In this document: positions 10,507 to 22,720 of the stretch, one piece after another
How positions within the stretch are numbered: the first letter of the stretch is position 1
How the letters are laid out: the number at the start of each line of letters is the position of its first letter
NCBI GenBank assembly: GCA_964035015.1
Contig: OZ036000.1
Coordinates: 4,685,709 to 4,749,708 of the forward strand
Direction of reading: 5' to 3'
Length of the DNA: 64,000 nt
Origin: Corallium rubrum
Lineage: Eukaryota; Cnidaria; Anthozoa; Scleralcyonacea; Coralliidae
Position numbers and translations under genes: made by a program
Notes under the pieces: model-generated
Seen by the model: the letters and a program-made list of their open reading frames with translations, nothing else
Told to the model about the DNA's origin: nothing
Database searches by the model: none

Positions 10507-11158
10507 TGGTCCTGTTTACTTTAAGTGGATTGAGTGTCCAAGTCAAATCTGCCATGTTGTTTCCCCTTGTGTTTACATGGAGAAGATTGAAAGTTTTCGA
10601 TCTGATCGAAACGGATGGCTGCATGAAGTCAATCCACGCAGTGGAATGGATTGACTTGTGATTCAAGCAAGGATCGACTTGAATGTCTCCAATCTGATTC
10701 ATGTAAACACGGTTTGACTTGAAAATGACTTGATACGCATGAGTGAAGTTGGTGCGTGTCGTCACAGAATAAAGACTATACAGAAGGGCCACTCGGGTCG
10801 GAACCTTTGAAGTTTTTGTCTCCGCGCATGTCGCATTACGCATGTTGCTCAGCCAGTAAACTGCATGTTCTGACCAATAAGCACGCTGAACTGGCTGTCC
10901 TAGCCAGTAAACTGCATATTTTTACATAAAAATACGAGGACACGTTGTACCGCTAAGTGGCCCTTCTGTATAGTCTTTATTCTGTGGTGTCGTGTTGAAT
11001 GGCAGACATTGAGGGAAGCACAGAAATAGTGTTCCAAAACCGAAAACAATGTTTCAAGCAGATCGGATTCTCCATGTATAAACATGTGCCCGGATTGACT
11101 TCACTCACGTTTTTCGGTCCCATTGGACTGTCAATCCACTTCATGTAAACAGGCCTTA
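10507..11158. mobile_element. TIR element (TGTTTACATGAAGTGGATTG family), interrupted
   Basis: The left end CCTGTTTACTTTAAGTGGAT and right end ATCCACTTCATGTAAACAGG are inverted copies. The interior matches a second copy at 25860-26083, for example GACTTGAAAATGACTTG and GTGTTCCAAAAC. This copy is split by the 224-bp MITE at 10763-10986. Its right end abuts a 5S-SINE remnant at the sequence TTAA. Confidence 0.75.
10763..10986. mobile_element. 224-bp MITE with perfect 31-bp TIRs, 7-bp target duplication
   Basis: The left end CACAGAATAAAGACTATACA (31 bp to 10793) is an exact inverse of 10956-10986. The flanks are identical 7-bp repeats GTGTCGT (10756-10762 and 10987-10993). The related, uninterrupted element at 25860-26083 shows the empty site. 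Identical TIRs suggest recent insertion. The superfamily is not assigned because a 7-bp duplication with CACAG ends is unusual. Confidence 0.9.
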
Positions 11159-11820
11159 AGCTTGGTTAGACGGGGCTATAGTACTTGAATGGATGTGTGA
11201 CTATGTTGGAATAATTTCGTTATCGAGCTTGAGACCCATGTGTGAGTAGGATTGTTGTCTTTACAGTAAAAGCCCGCATAAAAAACCAGTGGATTAAGAA
11301 CCAACAGCCTGAAATTTAGGCAATTAAGCACCAAAAATACAAGAACCACTTCAGGCTGACAAATGAGACTGGTTCTTAAAAAACCTTAACTTTTGTACTT
11401 TAGCTGAAGTAGAAAGCATGTTCTAAGGGCAGGTATGTGTCAGGTACATTTTCAACCTTTCATTGTATATATATGCAGTATATTTATTGTTATGACAGTA
11501 AATTAAATTATTGTTTGGCAATATGAAATACAATTGGGATGTTAACGTTCAATTTATGTGAATAATTAAGGAAACAAATCATTTAAAACACCAAACCAGG
11601 AACAATTGTTCTTGACTAGAAATACAGTAAGAACCAGTTAAGAACCAACTCGGCCTGATTTCTCACTAAGTATAGCCATTATATAAGAACCATTTCAGCC
11701 TGACGTCAAAAAATAGTGGTTCTTTTATGTGGGTTTTTACTGTAGTTAAATCTTTCTTATGTTAGGAAGGTTTTGCTCCGGATTTTATGCCTTTCCTTCC
11801 TCCGTAAAATCATCAATAAA
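11159..11820 (+). mobile_element. Degenerate 5S-SINE copy split by a TA-flanked MITE
   Basis: The head part (11159-11263) retains AGACGGGGCTATAGTACTTG and GAGTAGG. The middle part resumes at 11745 with TAGTTAAATCTTTCTTATG and CCTTCCTCCGTAAAATCA. It is interrupted by the MITE at 11264-11742. It is more diverged than the copies at 3826 and 13878. Confidence 0.68.
11264..11742. mobile_element. Tc1/mariner-type MITE, 479 bp, TA target
   Basis: The ends CAGTAAAAGCCCGCATAAAA and its inverse (2 mismatches, right end 11742) are flanked by TA dinucleotides at 11262-11263 and 11743-11744. CAGT ends and a TA duplication suit Tc1/mariner-mobilised MITEs. The interior carries repeated AAGAACCA motifs in both orientations. 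No transposase. Confidence 0.85.
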
Positions 11821-12308
11821 ATACAGTAAACTTTATTTAACGCAAGGGTAGCGCAGTTACAAAACTATAGGTATTCAGTTTTCGCCATTGCTGAAAGCTT
11901 TGCTCTTTCTTGTAGATTCATGCACATACAAACTACATTAAACGATACTGTCTCTGAGCAGGAGAACCAATTGGGAGAATGTTTCTAACGCTAGGAGTTC
12001 TTATGTGAAAGGTATTGTCTGAAAACTTACTGTTCTACATTATCTTTTTGTTCTTTCATTCTTGATTTTATTAACTAATAGAACTACAGAAATTTCTTTC
12101 TATGTTAAAAGTAAGTGTGTATTATGAGAATTGTTAATGCCTTACGATGGGAAACGAGCAAAAATTTTAAGAAACAGCCTTAAAAAACTTTTATTGCCGC
12201 AAAACAACAAAAACAATTGAAATAAGTGATAATGAACATTCTGAAAGTAATTTTTTGTATGCAGTTTTTTGAACGAATTAATTCTTTCTTGACTTGATTA
12301 ATTCTTTC
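11821..12308. other. No gene recognised
   Basis: AT-rich DNA, no supported feature. CTTGATTAATTCTTTCT-type phrases repeat just before the hairpin at 12309. Confidence 0.5.
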
Positions 12309-12350
12309 TCGGCGCATCATGCAGTCTCCTGGGACTGCATGATGCGCCGA
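12309..12350. repeat. Perfect 18-bp stem hairpin with 6-nt loop
   Basis: TCGGCGCATCATGCAGTC (12309-12326), loop TCCTGG, then the exact inverse (12333-12350). The arms are GC-rich in an AT-rich surround. No adjacent gene explains it. Confidence 0.9.
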
Positions 12351-13870
12351 TACGGACTTTTAGTATTTCACTCTGGGGCAAATGCCAGACGATTTTACTT
12401 GTCCCAGTCACCAAGGGGTTAAACGAACAAAAATAACGTTTGTGCGGTATTTTATCGAAGCTAAAGGAAGGAAATACATGAGATTGATTTTGTAATAAGT
12501 ACTATACAATAAATTACTTACTGCCAACCACAACTGTTCGGTCTTGTAACCTTCTAAAAGAATAGACTTCGGTCTTGAACGTATTAACCACGCTATTGCT
12601 TGGTTGAGACAGCGAGGCCTCACTTCGATATTTTATCGTAAATTTTAAAAACCCCACTCTGTGTTATTCAGTAATTATAGTTGTTTTAATTTATGAACAG
12701 CGTCACACATGCATATATAACTTCACATAAGGGTTTCAGAGATACAAATCTGTCAAATGATAATGACGTTCCATGTACCCTTGATAAAATCTGAGTGCTA
12801 TACTTTTCTTTCGGTGGGCGGCCAATTATCATGATGTGGGCTGGCAGGGCGTGGGACACATTAGTGAGAAAGGGCACAACCAGGATTTTTGAATTTGGGG
12901 TCGTTTTTAGATAAGGTTACGATACAAATCTAGGGGAGTCCGGGGGCATAGCCCCGCGGGAAATTTTTGAACTTTGGATCTGTAAAATGGCATTTTCTGC
13001 ATTGAGGACACTTTTTACCCACGTATAAAGGTTTTAAATCACATGATTTAGGCGTCAGAGAGAGTAGAAGTAATTTTTGACCTCCAAAATTTCCCTCGCA
13101 CCCCCCCAAAAAGGGGTGGCATTCGCACCCCCCTCCCCCTCCCCCTCCCCCCCCCCCCGTTGCGCGCCTGTTAGTGAGTATTGTGTACATACGTGTACAT
13201 TATTAGAATGTACATTATTATTATGCATTATTATACATATATATGTGTACATTATTGAGTATTGTGTAATACCCCCAAACATTTGACTAACTGGGGTTTT
13301 TTATCTTCGTCGACCTTTTGGCATATATGTTTGTTATAAAAGCTTTTTATTTAGAATATTAAGTTTTCGCTTGTTTGCTTTAGTTTTATTATACTCTAGT
13401 GAAAAGATGGTAAACTACCGGGATTTTTAGCAACAAAATACTGAATGTGAATTTTACTCGAAACCATTTTTTTACTCAAATGTAAGGCTCTTCTATATTT
13501 GTTGGTAATAGTTGATAAAAATCTAAGCAAAGACCTTTTTACTTAGTCCAATTCTGAAAGGCTTTTTTTTTAATTGCTTTATTCCTTAAACTTATACTTT
13601 CCATGATTAAAAGTAATTTCTCCAATGTGGGAAAAGTGCCTTGTTTGGTTAAATATATTGCTTGCCTTATACTGATACGAGACAGCGATTGCCAGTCAAG
13701 ATGTTAACAGACGTTCAGTGGACGTTCATGCATCAAGCTCAAAAACTCCAGCATCAACTATGCAACCTTCTATTGACCGGTTAGATCCTCGAACCAATGT
13801 TATTGAGATACTAAAGCTGATATATAGAGAGCTAACGTTGCAAATTTATAGTTATATGTGCTCCTAAGTG
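12351..13870. other. Gene-free; contains a hAT-like TE fragment and a poly-C tract
   Basis: From about 12885 to 13165 the sequence has the texture GGGGGCATAGCCCCGCGGG and AAATGGCATTTTCTGC. This resembles the hAT-like sequences at 39900, 40900 and 52850. It ends in C-rich low complexity (13100-13160). ORFs here are low-complexity. Nothing else recognised. Confidence 0.5.
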
Positions 13871-13877
13871 ATAGCGT

Positions 13878-14112
13878 TTGTGAGTAGAGTTGTAGTTGAT
13901 CTCTCCTGTGCTTCAAGGGTTTTTTCGCTAGGTTCTCCTGTTTTCCTAGCTCTCTCCATAAAATCAACACCTAACATCTTAGCTGTGATCCGTGGTCTGA
14001 ACTGTGTCGTATGGCGGCTGCCTGGAGTGCCTTTGATATGCCTCGACAGGGCCATGTTGATCTGCGTCCTTCGTAATTCAGCTGCTGGCTGCAAGTAAGG
14101 ATGATTAGCCCC
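13878..14112 (+). mobile_element. 5S-SINE body copy
   Basis: Begins GTGAGTAGAGTTGTAGTTGA and matches the body and 3' part shared with 3826-4140 and 7503-7697 (AACACCTAACATCTTAGCTG; GTCCTTCGTAATTCAGCTGC). The 5S head is missing. Confidence 0.75.
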
Positions 14113-14217
14113 CAGTCTTTTATCCCTTTTATTTTCCGAGTATTCGAGTTTGATCGGAACGTCTATACTGGACGTCTTTATAACTGTAGCAATCGATATT
14201 CCAGGCGAAAAATGTAA

Positions 14218-14340
14218 TCTCAGGAGAAATATAAGAGCCCAGCCCAAACTTCTGAAGTGGTTATAGTTTTTGTCATTCTTTCTCTTCAACATTGTTTTTA
14301 CTTTAAAATTTTTAGTTGGGCTCTTATATTTCTCCTGAGA
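14218..14340. mobile_element. 123-bp MITE with 26-bp TIRs
   Basis: TCTCAGGAGAAATATAAGAG at the left is inverted at the right end (25 of 26 bp match). No clear target duplication. Confidence 0.75.
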
Positions 14341-14396
14341 ACGTTTGTTACATTACTCCAAGCTAGCAGACGTACCACATGCACTACATGCACGTA

Positions 14397-14398
<2 letters not shown>

Positions 14399-14450
<52 letters not shown>
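14399..14450. repeat. (AT)n microsatellite
   Basis: An uninterrupted AT dinucleotide run. Confidence 0.95.
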
Positions 14451-14452
<2 letters not shown>

Positions 14453-15204
14453 TATATACTGTATACGTACCACTCTTAATATCAAGGTTCTCTCTGTTCT
14501 ATACAATTATTTGACCGCCAATCTGTAGCTCAGCATTTTCTTAGTAATAAGATATAACGACAGCTTGCCAGCAAGAACTAACAAAGTTACTATAGTTGTT
14601 GTTCTTTCTTTGTTACACAATTTCCTAATATGCATTTCTATGCGATACTTATTGTTGTTTATCTAATAATAACTAAAGTTATCGGTATCTTTGAATAGCT
14701 TTTTTTTTAAAGTTCTATCTTTTTAATTGCGACGCGTCGGCGTATCCGAAATTGTCGGTTTTACTTTGGCCAGATGCGCGAGCACTCGGAAAAATATCAT
14801 GCACCTGCCTTGCCTAGCACTCTTAATTTTTGTGCAGTTGATATTAAAGAAGATGGAAACAATGAAAGCCCATGGACAAAAGACGGATTTAGCAATGAAT
14901 TTTATTTACGTTGCTTAGTAAAATAAAACCACGTTTTTAAGTTTTTAAGTTTATCAGTATACTTCCCAGAACCAAAAACAAGACAATAAAATAATTAAGT
15001 CCAGTGATTTCTTTTCCATTTCTTCTGGGTGGCTATATATCTGAGTGTTGCATGCGGTCAATATTTCGGTATTCCGTATTTCAGGGACGCCGTTTATTTG
15101 AAGGGGGCTTATTAAATATTTTCTTTCAATGAATTCAACTGGACATCTATTTTGGATTAAGCACATGAAATTACAAGATAGGGGCGAATCAATCATCTTT
15201 ACTC

Positions 15205-15240
15205 ACAGCCAGCGGCTGAATTGCGAGGGACGCAGACCGT
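15205..15240 (-). mobile_element. 5S-SINE tail fragment, inverted
   Basis: AGCCAGCGGCTGAATTGCGA is the reverse complement of the SINE 3' part seen at 7620-7655. Only this short fragment is recognisable. Confidence 0.55.
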
Positions 15241-15472
15241 ATAGTCGGCAAGGAGTGTGGGGGCGCCTATTCCAGGGGGGTGCTTACTTACTTTTTTTCT
15301 GGAAGGGTGAACGCTTATTCGAGGCAACACGGTATATATTCATAGCATTACATTATTTGCGAATAGAAATAGAATAAACCCTTTCCCATGCAGCGACTAT
15401 GCCAACGACCAAATGGAAACCGTGCAGGCTTTGGAGCGTCTTACTGGGAATTGGAAGATTGTGAGTTTGTAT

Positions 15473-15600
15473 ACTACGCTCAATTTTTGGTACGGCTCGG
15501 ATAAAAATGGTACGCGTACCTATTTACAACAATGTCCGAGCACGGATAAAATTGGTCCGGGTAACAATTTAACCGAGCCGTGCCAAAAATCAAGCGTAGT
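15473..15600. mobile_element. 128-bp MITE
   Basis: ACTACGCTCAATTTTTGGTA at the left pairs with the inverse at the right end (about 28 bp, 2-3 mismatches). The inner GTACGGCTCGG/CCGAGCCGTGC also pair. Confidence 0.75.
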
Positions 15601-15604
15601 GTAA

Positions 15605-18600
15605 ATTGGCCTTGATGAGTCGCGCTTTGGAGCTCAGAAAATAATATTCACTCATAGGATGAATTTTAATTACTCGTGGAGTATACTGTTGGAAGTATAT
15701 ACTATACAGTATGTGTAGTATACGAATACGATGTGTTGTATAGAGCTTGCACTATAGAAATCTAAATATACACAATTCACAAAGCGGGTTCATATGGCTG
15801 TTTTTGAAAAATTTGGATATAGGTATAAACTATATTAGTAGAGAAAAGGCAGGCAACGTCATATACTGTTCCTTAAAACGTTTTGATCGACTATTTTAGG
15901 TTTTTCTCGGTTAAGCATTTTTTACATTTTCGACATACGGTTTTCAAGGACTACATTTGAATTTAATTTTCTTGTTTTTTTACACACTCGACCTTTCTGA
16001 CAGATTTGCATGTATACAATTTACTTTTTAACATTAAATAAACATAACTGATTGCGTCGTGGACATTCAGGCTATGTATATAGACAACGGTCATGACATT
16101 TTGTTCGGACAATGCATATCGGATTCTGAAATAGGTCGAAACACTGTATATGTCGTTGTTCATGCATAGATTACTGTTACATCTTTGCGAGAGAAAATCC
16201 CCCACACTCTAATTCTCAGTCTCGTGCACATATAGTCATAAACTAAACGAGTTCACTGTCCTCATGCAGTTCACTTAATAGTTTATTTAACATTTAATAG
16301 ATCAACGCCACCACCCCCCCCCCCCCCCCCCCCTGAAGTACTTCGACTTCGAAGCTCTCTTTGGTTAACTTGATATTTCTCGGTTTTCTTATAATTCCCA
16401 TTCGTTTAGAATAATTTTGGCATTTTTCTTTGCTAATCTTATTAATCGTAATTATTATATCCCCAGTATACAAGTATTAATAAACGCTCGTATTTATTCG
16501 CCATATACAATAATTCTATATTTAATTCCATATATTTTACCATTGTATAGATATACTTTATATCTGGAGAGACAATTTTAACCGAACTTCACTGCAGCTG
16601 GAATGAAGTGTAATCTGTTTTTCATCTCATATCTTCGAATTCACTTTCATCAAGGATTTTGCACGAAACGTGTCAAACTATATATTAAAAAAAAAACTTT
16701 CGCAGTACGAAGCTTTTTAACTGTCTAGTCTAAAGCCATGCAATTCTCCGCAGGCAATTTTAATAAGCATTTGATATATCGCTTTTGTTGGAATTCGCTG
16801 TGATACTCCACGCTCTGATTAGCGATTACAATTGCAGGCGATATACCATCCCTGCCACCCACACGCGCAGTTAAGTAGAATCGATTCGCTATTCAAACCA
16901 GATGCGAGACCGCGAGTAAAAGATCCGGTTTTGAATTCTGATCAATTTTGTGGTCTGGTCACCGTGAACTGAGCTAAAATGACCTGATATTGTTTCGGTT
17001 CACACTTATATATAAAGTCTTATATAAACTTAGGTGTATACAAAAGTTGTATATTTAAACGCGACAGAAACATGCTAAATTCGTTGCACAAGACATGATC
17101 TTCTATATAAAAAGAACCTTCAGTAGCCCCATCTTATTCTTTTATAACCTATATGGCTTAACTGTAGATAGGCTGTGATATATGCAATTGTCTTAATAAA
17201 ATTACTCTCTGTCAGTTTGACTTTGTTACTTACCTTAAATGACTTGAAACGACTTAGTTCTAAAAATGCCAACAGCCCTGCGTCGTTATAGGTGTAATAC
17301 TTTCTTCTTTTCACCTCTTCTTTTTTCTTTTTTCCTCGTTAGCCAATAGTGCGCCCTTGTCTGCAAACCAAAGGCATACATATAATTCTCGTCGCAAAGC
17401 TTGGAGAACCGTCTACTCTTCAAAGGATATTGCGCACCCACTCGCACAAGGGCAGGTGGGGATGAAGGCGAGCAAGCCAGGATGTGGGATATTTGTATAC
17501 AAATCACGCATACGATTATTTCTGCCAATAATTATTAGGGAGGAAATGAAATATCCTGTTAAGAAAACTTATCGCTTTCAATTACGGCTCTTTCGGACAG
17601 ACGCCGTAAACTGCTCGCCCATTACCTGTTTAGATGTATGTATATACAATCAGCGGCAGCGACACGTACAATATAACATTCGATACTGCTCTTTTGGTTG
17701 CAACAATAGCAGTACTAATCGATGCTGTCAATTCATAAACCAAGACAAAGACGTAGATGTTTGTTTTGTTTGATGCGTAATGTCATTGGGTTTTCTTCCA
17801 AGAGCTCTGATATATTTGATTCTATGACTATATGTTGCTGAACACTGGAGCACATATGAATAACATGAAATAAGATACACGGAACATCTCCATTTCATTC
17901 TGCCGTTTAAATTGAGGTTTATATATAATCCTACCTACAAGTGTTCTATACGTGTGTAAACTGTGAAGAACGTAGTGGGTTTTAAAGATTACCGAGAGCG
18001 TTTTTAAGTATAGGTTTTTTTGGTTAATACAATGGCAGCACGGAATTTTGTCGCTGTCTTAGCTTTTTTTGCTGTAAAAAGCTGTAAAAATTATCAGTAT
18101 GGATTTGTAAATAATCATGCAATAATAAATCACGATCCAGTTTAATGCCCACCATGTGAGCAAAAGCGATTCCTTCTATATAAAAACGTTCACGTTTGAA
18201 GGACTAACTATTCAGTTAGTTATGAGGATCCCTATAAGGAGAGCGAGTATTAAAATAAAACAGAGTCGTGTTTGCTTAGCAACAACAAACAGTTGGTGAA
18301 CGGTTTAGCATTCATCAGCTTCATGACGCCATATTTTTGCCTTTTAATCTTTTGTGAATGGCACCGGGGTTTTTTCACGACGTCGTATGTATATACTGAA
18401 GTAAAGGATCGTTGTATAGGGTTTAGGTTTTCATTGGAGCAATATTGTGTACTGTACAATTTCTAACACTTTCGCATAGAGCGACTAGGGTTAGTTGCAT
18501 ATACTCGTGTGTGAATTTACGAACAGCTTGTGAACGCATGCAAAATCCTCTACTAGGGCTAGCATTACGACGCTAACTCTGGACCAGTGGTACATTAGGC

Positions 18601-19440
18601 AATCGTTTAAGCACGGTGTTTATCGAGACAAAGAGTATATTTGCGTTTGTTATTTTACGTCGGCTAGAAACGCCAACACGAGGACTGTCAGCTGGAAAAA
18701 CCGGTCCTTAAGTCAATACTACTTAAACATTTCATCAAATGAGAAAGTTTTAAATTGGAACAGATGAAAAAGATTTTCTGATACGATTGTATAGAGCAAG
18801 ACCTGTTTTCTAACTTTTTTCTCCCTTTGTATACGTTCTTATTTCAGAATTTTATGTGTTCGATATTATTTCTACACAATTACCTACCTTTTACTCCACA
18901 CCGACGAAATGTTCGTCCGCCAGCTTTCAAAACGTTTCCTTTGAAAAGGGGTTTGCGTATACGTGTGTCTTAATTTATTAAGCGATTGTCATAAGTTAAC
19001 GAGCCGTTGACTTTTCAAATTGGTCTACTGTTTTATAAGGACTGAATTGACGGACGCCGGGAGCGCGGCGTCACGCCGACTGGCCTTCTTTTTCATTTTG
19101 TCTTTGTTTTACTTATAAAATACTTTTGTTTTTGAACAAGAGCAACCAAAATGCTAACGTGTTGCCATTGCGAACAGTAAGACTCAGTTCCTCTCTAAAG
19201 GATTACACTGTTGGCTTAATCACCTCTCGGTCGGACGCCTGTTTATTCGATTAATAAGATTCCGCCTACCTGCATGATAAGATTTCCTGCATGCATGCAT
19301 GGCCACAAAAAATATCGGAGAGCGAAAAGGTGGTGAACTGTCGAGATTTTTAAAAAGGAAAAACTGATGTTTCGAGCTGAATTTTTATCTGTTTTACTTA
19401 ATTCGATGTATGTCATCGCTCGAAACGCCAGTATTAGAGA
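15605..19440. other. No gene recognised in 3.8 kb
   Basis: AT-rich sequence with a poly-C tract at 16313-16333. The longest ORF (17357-17773, 138 aa, non-ATG start) lacks a recognisable domain, signal or flanking splice structure. No TIR element or conserved exon was seen. A small lineage-specific gene cannot be excluded. Confidence 0.4.
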
Positions 19441-19450
19441 CCTTAAGATA

Positions 19451-19568
19451 CCCCGGGTTCGGTTTACGGGTACGGGTACCGCCATCTTTGTTTACTCGTA
19501 ATGATCTATGGTCTACCCTAACATACGACTACGGGTAGATTACCCGTACCCGTAAACCGAACCCAGGG
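19451..19568. mobile_element. 118-bp TA-flanked MITE
   Basis: CCCCGGGTTCGGTTTACGGG and its inverse form 28-bp ends with one mismatch. They are flanked by TA (19449-19450, 19569-19570). The MITE is nearly all TIR. Confidence 0.82.
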
Positions 19569-19619
19569 TAGTTTACCGCCTTTTCGCTTTGCTATATCCA
19601 AAACACTATACCTACGAAG

Positions 19620-19846
19620 CTGCCAAAGACGACAAAGACTATAAATAGACGACAAAGACTATAAAAAGACGACAGAGTCTATAAAAAGACGACAAAGACT
19701 ATAAAAAGACGACAGAGTCTATAAAAAGACGACAAAGACTATAAAAAGACGACAAAGACTATAAAAAGACGACAAAGACTATAAAAAGACGACAAAGACT
19801 ATAAAAAGACGACAGAGTCTATAAAAAGACGACAAAGACTATAACA
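19620..19846. repeat. 20-bp tandem array, first block
   Basis: About 11 copies of AAAAAGACGACAAAGACTAT with a CAGAGTCT variant interspersed. The same unit forms the second block at 21841-22503. Confidence 0.95.
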
Positions 19847-19899
19847 AAAGGTCCGCTATGCGTACATGTATCTGCGCCATACCCACCACTGTGAGAATC

Positions 19900-20010
19900 A
19901 CTTGTCAAGATCTTGAAAGATCTTGTGCGATCTTGGAAAATCTTGGAAGGTCTTAAGAAAAATCTTATAAAAATTTTACACGTAGATCTTATAAGATTTT
20001 ATCGAGATCT
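19900..20010. repeat. Short degenerate tandem of AGATCTT(AT)A units
   Basis: Repeated AAGATCTT/ATCTTATAAGAT motifs about every 12-16 bp. Confidence 0.6.
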
Positions 20011-20269
20011 TATAAGATAATTAAAGATCAGAGAAAGTACACGTTCAATTCTCTGACCAAAATAATTTATCATGACTCACAAAAAACTGTGGTAGATCGC
20101 AGTCAAAAGTTTACTATAAGTCACGTTAAAAATACTTATCAGTTTTATCAGCAATATCCCCTATCTGCGAAATGTTTTAGTGCAAAGCTTCGTCGGAAAT
20201 ATAGAATTTAATGGCTAACCAACTGAAGATTTTTCCCAATACAGCTGTTGAGCCGGACACCGCGGGTCT

Positions 20270-21615
20270 AAAGTATACCCCTGAATCGCCTGTAGGTTTG
20301 TGCCATTTTGGAAACTTACACCGTTAGATAGAGTGTTAATTCTGTACAACAAATGTGAATTTAAAAAAATCGTAGAATAGCAATGGCGAAAAATCTATTT
20401 GAACTGAGATGAGCGCCAAATATCAAATGTCAATTATCGGGTCAAACGCATTAACGCAATCATATTTAAAGTATCCCTGAATCGTCTGTAGGTTTGTGCC
20501 ATTCACGAAACTGTCCTCTACAGTTAGATACAGCGTTAAATTAGTGTTTTAGTCCAAAACTTTGTTGGAAATATAGAATTTAACGGCTAACAGCCGTATT
20601 GGGATATACTCTTCATTGCAGTTGAGCCGCCCGCGGATACCGCGTTTTTAAAGTATACCCCTGAATCGTCTGTAGGTTTGTGCCATTCACGAAACTTCAA
20701 CAGTTATATAGAGCGTTAAATTCTGTACAACACATGTGAATTAGAAAACATGGTATAGAACAGCAACGGAGAAAAGGCTATTTGAACTGACGTGAGCGCA
20801 AATATCAGATATCAAATTGCATTATTACGCTATTTACTTGACATACGGTCAAACACAGTCATATTTAAAGTAAATCCCTGAATCGTCTGTAGATTTTCTG
20901 CCATTTGGGAAACTTGCACGGTTAGATAGAGCGTAAAATTCTGTACAACGTGTGTGAATTAGAACAAATCGTATATATAGAATAGCAACGGAGAAAAATC
21001 TATTTGAACTGAGATGAGCGCAAATATCAAATTGCATTATTATGCTATCACTTGGCGTACGGTCAGACGCAATCATTTTAAAGTATTCCCGAATCGTCTG
21101 TAGGTTTGTACCATTCACGAAACTTCAACAGTTATATAGAGCGTTAAATTCTGTACAACACATGTGAATTAGAAAACATGGTATAGAACAGCAACGGAGA
21201 AAAGGCTATTTGAACTGACGTGAGCGCAAATATCAAATATCAAATTGCATTATTACGCTATTTACTTGACATACGGTCAAACACGGTCATATTTAAAGTA
21301 AATCCCTGAATCGTCTGTAGATTTGTGCCATTTGGGCAACTTGCACGGTTAGATAGAGTGTAAAATTCTGTACAACGTGTGTGAATTAGAACAAATCGTA
21401 TATATAGAATAGCAACGGAGAAAAATCTATTTGAACTGAGATGAGCGCAAATATCAAATTGCATTATTATGCTATCACTTGGCGTACGGTCAGACGCAAT
21501 CATTTTAAAGTATTCCCGAATCGTCTGTAGGTTTGTACCATTCACGAAATTCGTACAGTTAAATAGAACGTTAAGTTATATACAAGATATGTGAATTTGA
21601 AAAAATCGTATAGAA
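20270..21615. repeat. About 200-bp satellite, 7 monomers, with a 428-bp higher-order unit
   Basis: The phrase CTGAATCGTCTGTAGGTTTG recurs at about 20281, 20477, 20661, 20878, 21089, 21306 and 21517. The last four monomers form two almost identical dimers offset by 428 bp, a recent tandem duplication. The ORFs read in it on the minus strand simply repeat. Confidence 0.88.
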
Positions 21616-21749
21616 TAGAACCCTGAAAATCGTAGTATTTTAATCCAAAACTTTATCGCTTCGAAGGACTTCGTGATATGGCGGACGAAATATTGTTACA
21701 CCAGTAACAGCACACACTACAGGTCAGTGGTTACCCAAAAAAGCTAACC

Positions 21750-21754
<5 letters not shown>

Positions 21755-21809
<55 letters not shown>
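21755..21809. repeat. (CA)n microsatellite
   Basis: An uninterrupted run of about 27 CA units. Confidence 0.95.
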
Positions 21810-21810
<1 letters not shown>

Positions 21811-21840
21811 CACGATAGCAATATATCTGCTGCGCAGATA

Positions 21841-22503
21841 CAAAAAGACGACAAAGACTATAAAAAGACGACAAAGACTATAAAAAGACGACAAAGTCTA
21901 TAAAAAGACGACAAAGACTATAAAAAGACGACCTCAAAAAGACGAGTCCGACTATAAAAAGACGACAAAGTCTATAAAAAGACGACCTCAAAAAGACGAC
22001 AAAGTCTATAAAAAGACGACAAAGACTATAAAAAGACGACCTCAAAAAGACGAGTCCGACTATAAAAAGACGACAAAGTCTATAAAAAGACGACCTCAAA
22101 AAGACGACAAAGTCTATAAAAAGACGACAAAGACAATAAAAAGACGACAAAGACTATAAAAAGACGACAGACTATAAAAAGACGACAAAGTCTATAAAAA
22201 GACGACAAAGACTATAAAAAGACGACCTCAAAAAGACGAGTCCGACTATAAAAAGACGACAAAGTCTATAAAAAGACGACCTCAAAAAGACGACAAAGTC
22301 TATAAAAATACGACAAAGACAATAAAAAGACGACAAAGTCTATAAAAAGACGACCTCAAAAAGACGACTCCGACTATAAAAAGACGACCTCAAAAAGACG
22401 ACTCCGACTATAAAAAGACGACAAATTAAGTCTATAAAAAGACGACCTCAAAAAGACGACAAAGACAATAAAAAGACGACAAAGTCTATAAAAAGACGAC
22501 CTC
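21841..22503. repeat. 20-bp tandem array, second block
   Basis: More than 30 partial or full copies of the AAAAAGACGACAAAGACTAT unit. A CCTCAAAAAGACGA variant recurs in a higher-order pattern. The block ends next to AAAAAACGTGAAAAG at 22505. Confidence 0.93.
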
Positions 22504-22539
22504 CAAAAAACGTGAAAAGAATATATAATTGGAATATAA

Positions 22540-22690
22540 AAATTACGGCATAATTCTGTACGCTCCCGACCCTACCTAGCTTTTCAGCTTTTGGCCCGCG
22601 AAATGCCGACCCTACTCTTTTTATTGAATTTTTGAGGAGCCTTGGCCTGAGTTGCAGCACGATTTGCATCTTGGGATAGCAAGCACCCAA
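22540..22690. repeat. Dispersed repeat, second copy inverted at 44985-45075
   Basis: GCATCTTGGGATAGCAAGCA here is the reverse complement of TGCTTGCTATCCCAAGATGC near 45000. Neighbouring phrases also correspond. Confidence 0.6.
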
Positions 22691-22720
22691 AATATACTAA
22701 CCCCGTCTAACCGTCCTCAA

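Noticed and set aside
17357-17773. 138-aa plus-strand ORF
   Set aside because: Non-ATG start, no domain or splice context; overlaps a similar-length antisense ORF. Cannot be supported as a gene.
19620-22503. CRISPR-like array from the regularly spaced repeats
   Set aside because: Repeats are contiguous without unique spacers, in a eukaryotic genome; ordinary minisatellite and satellite.
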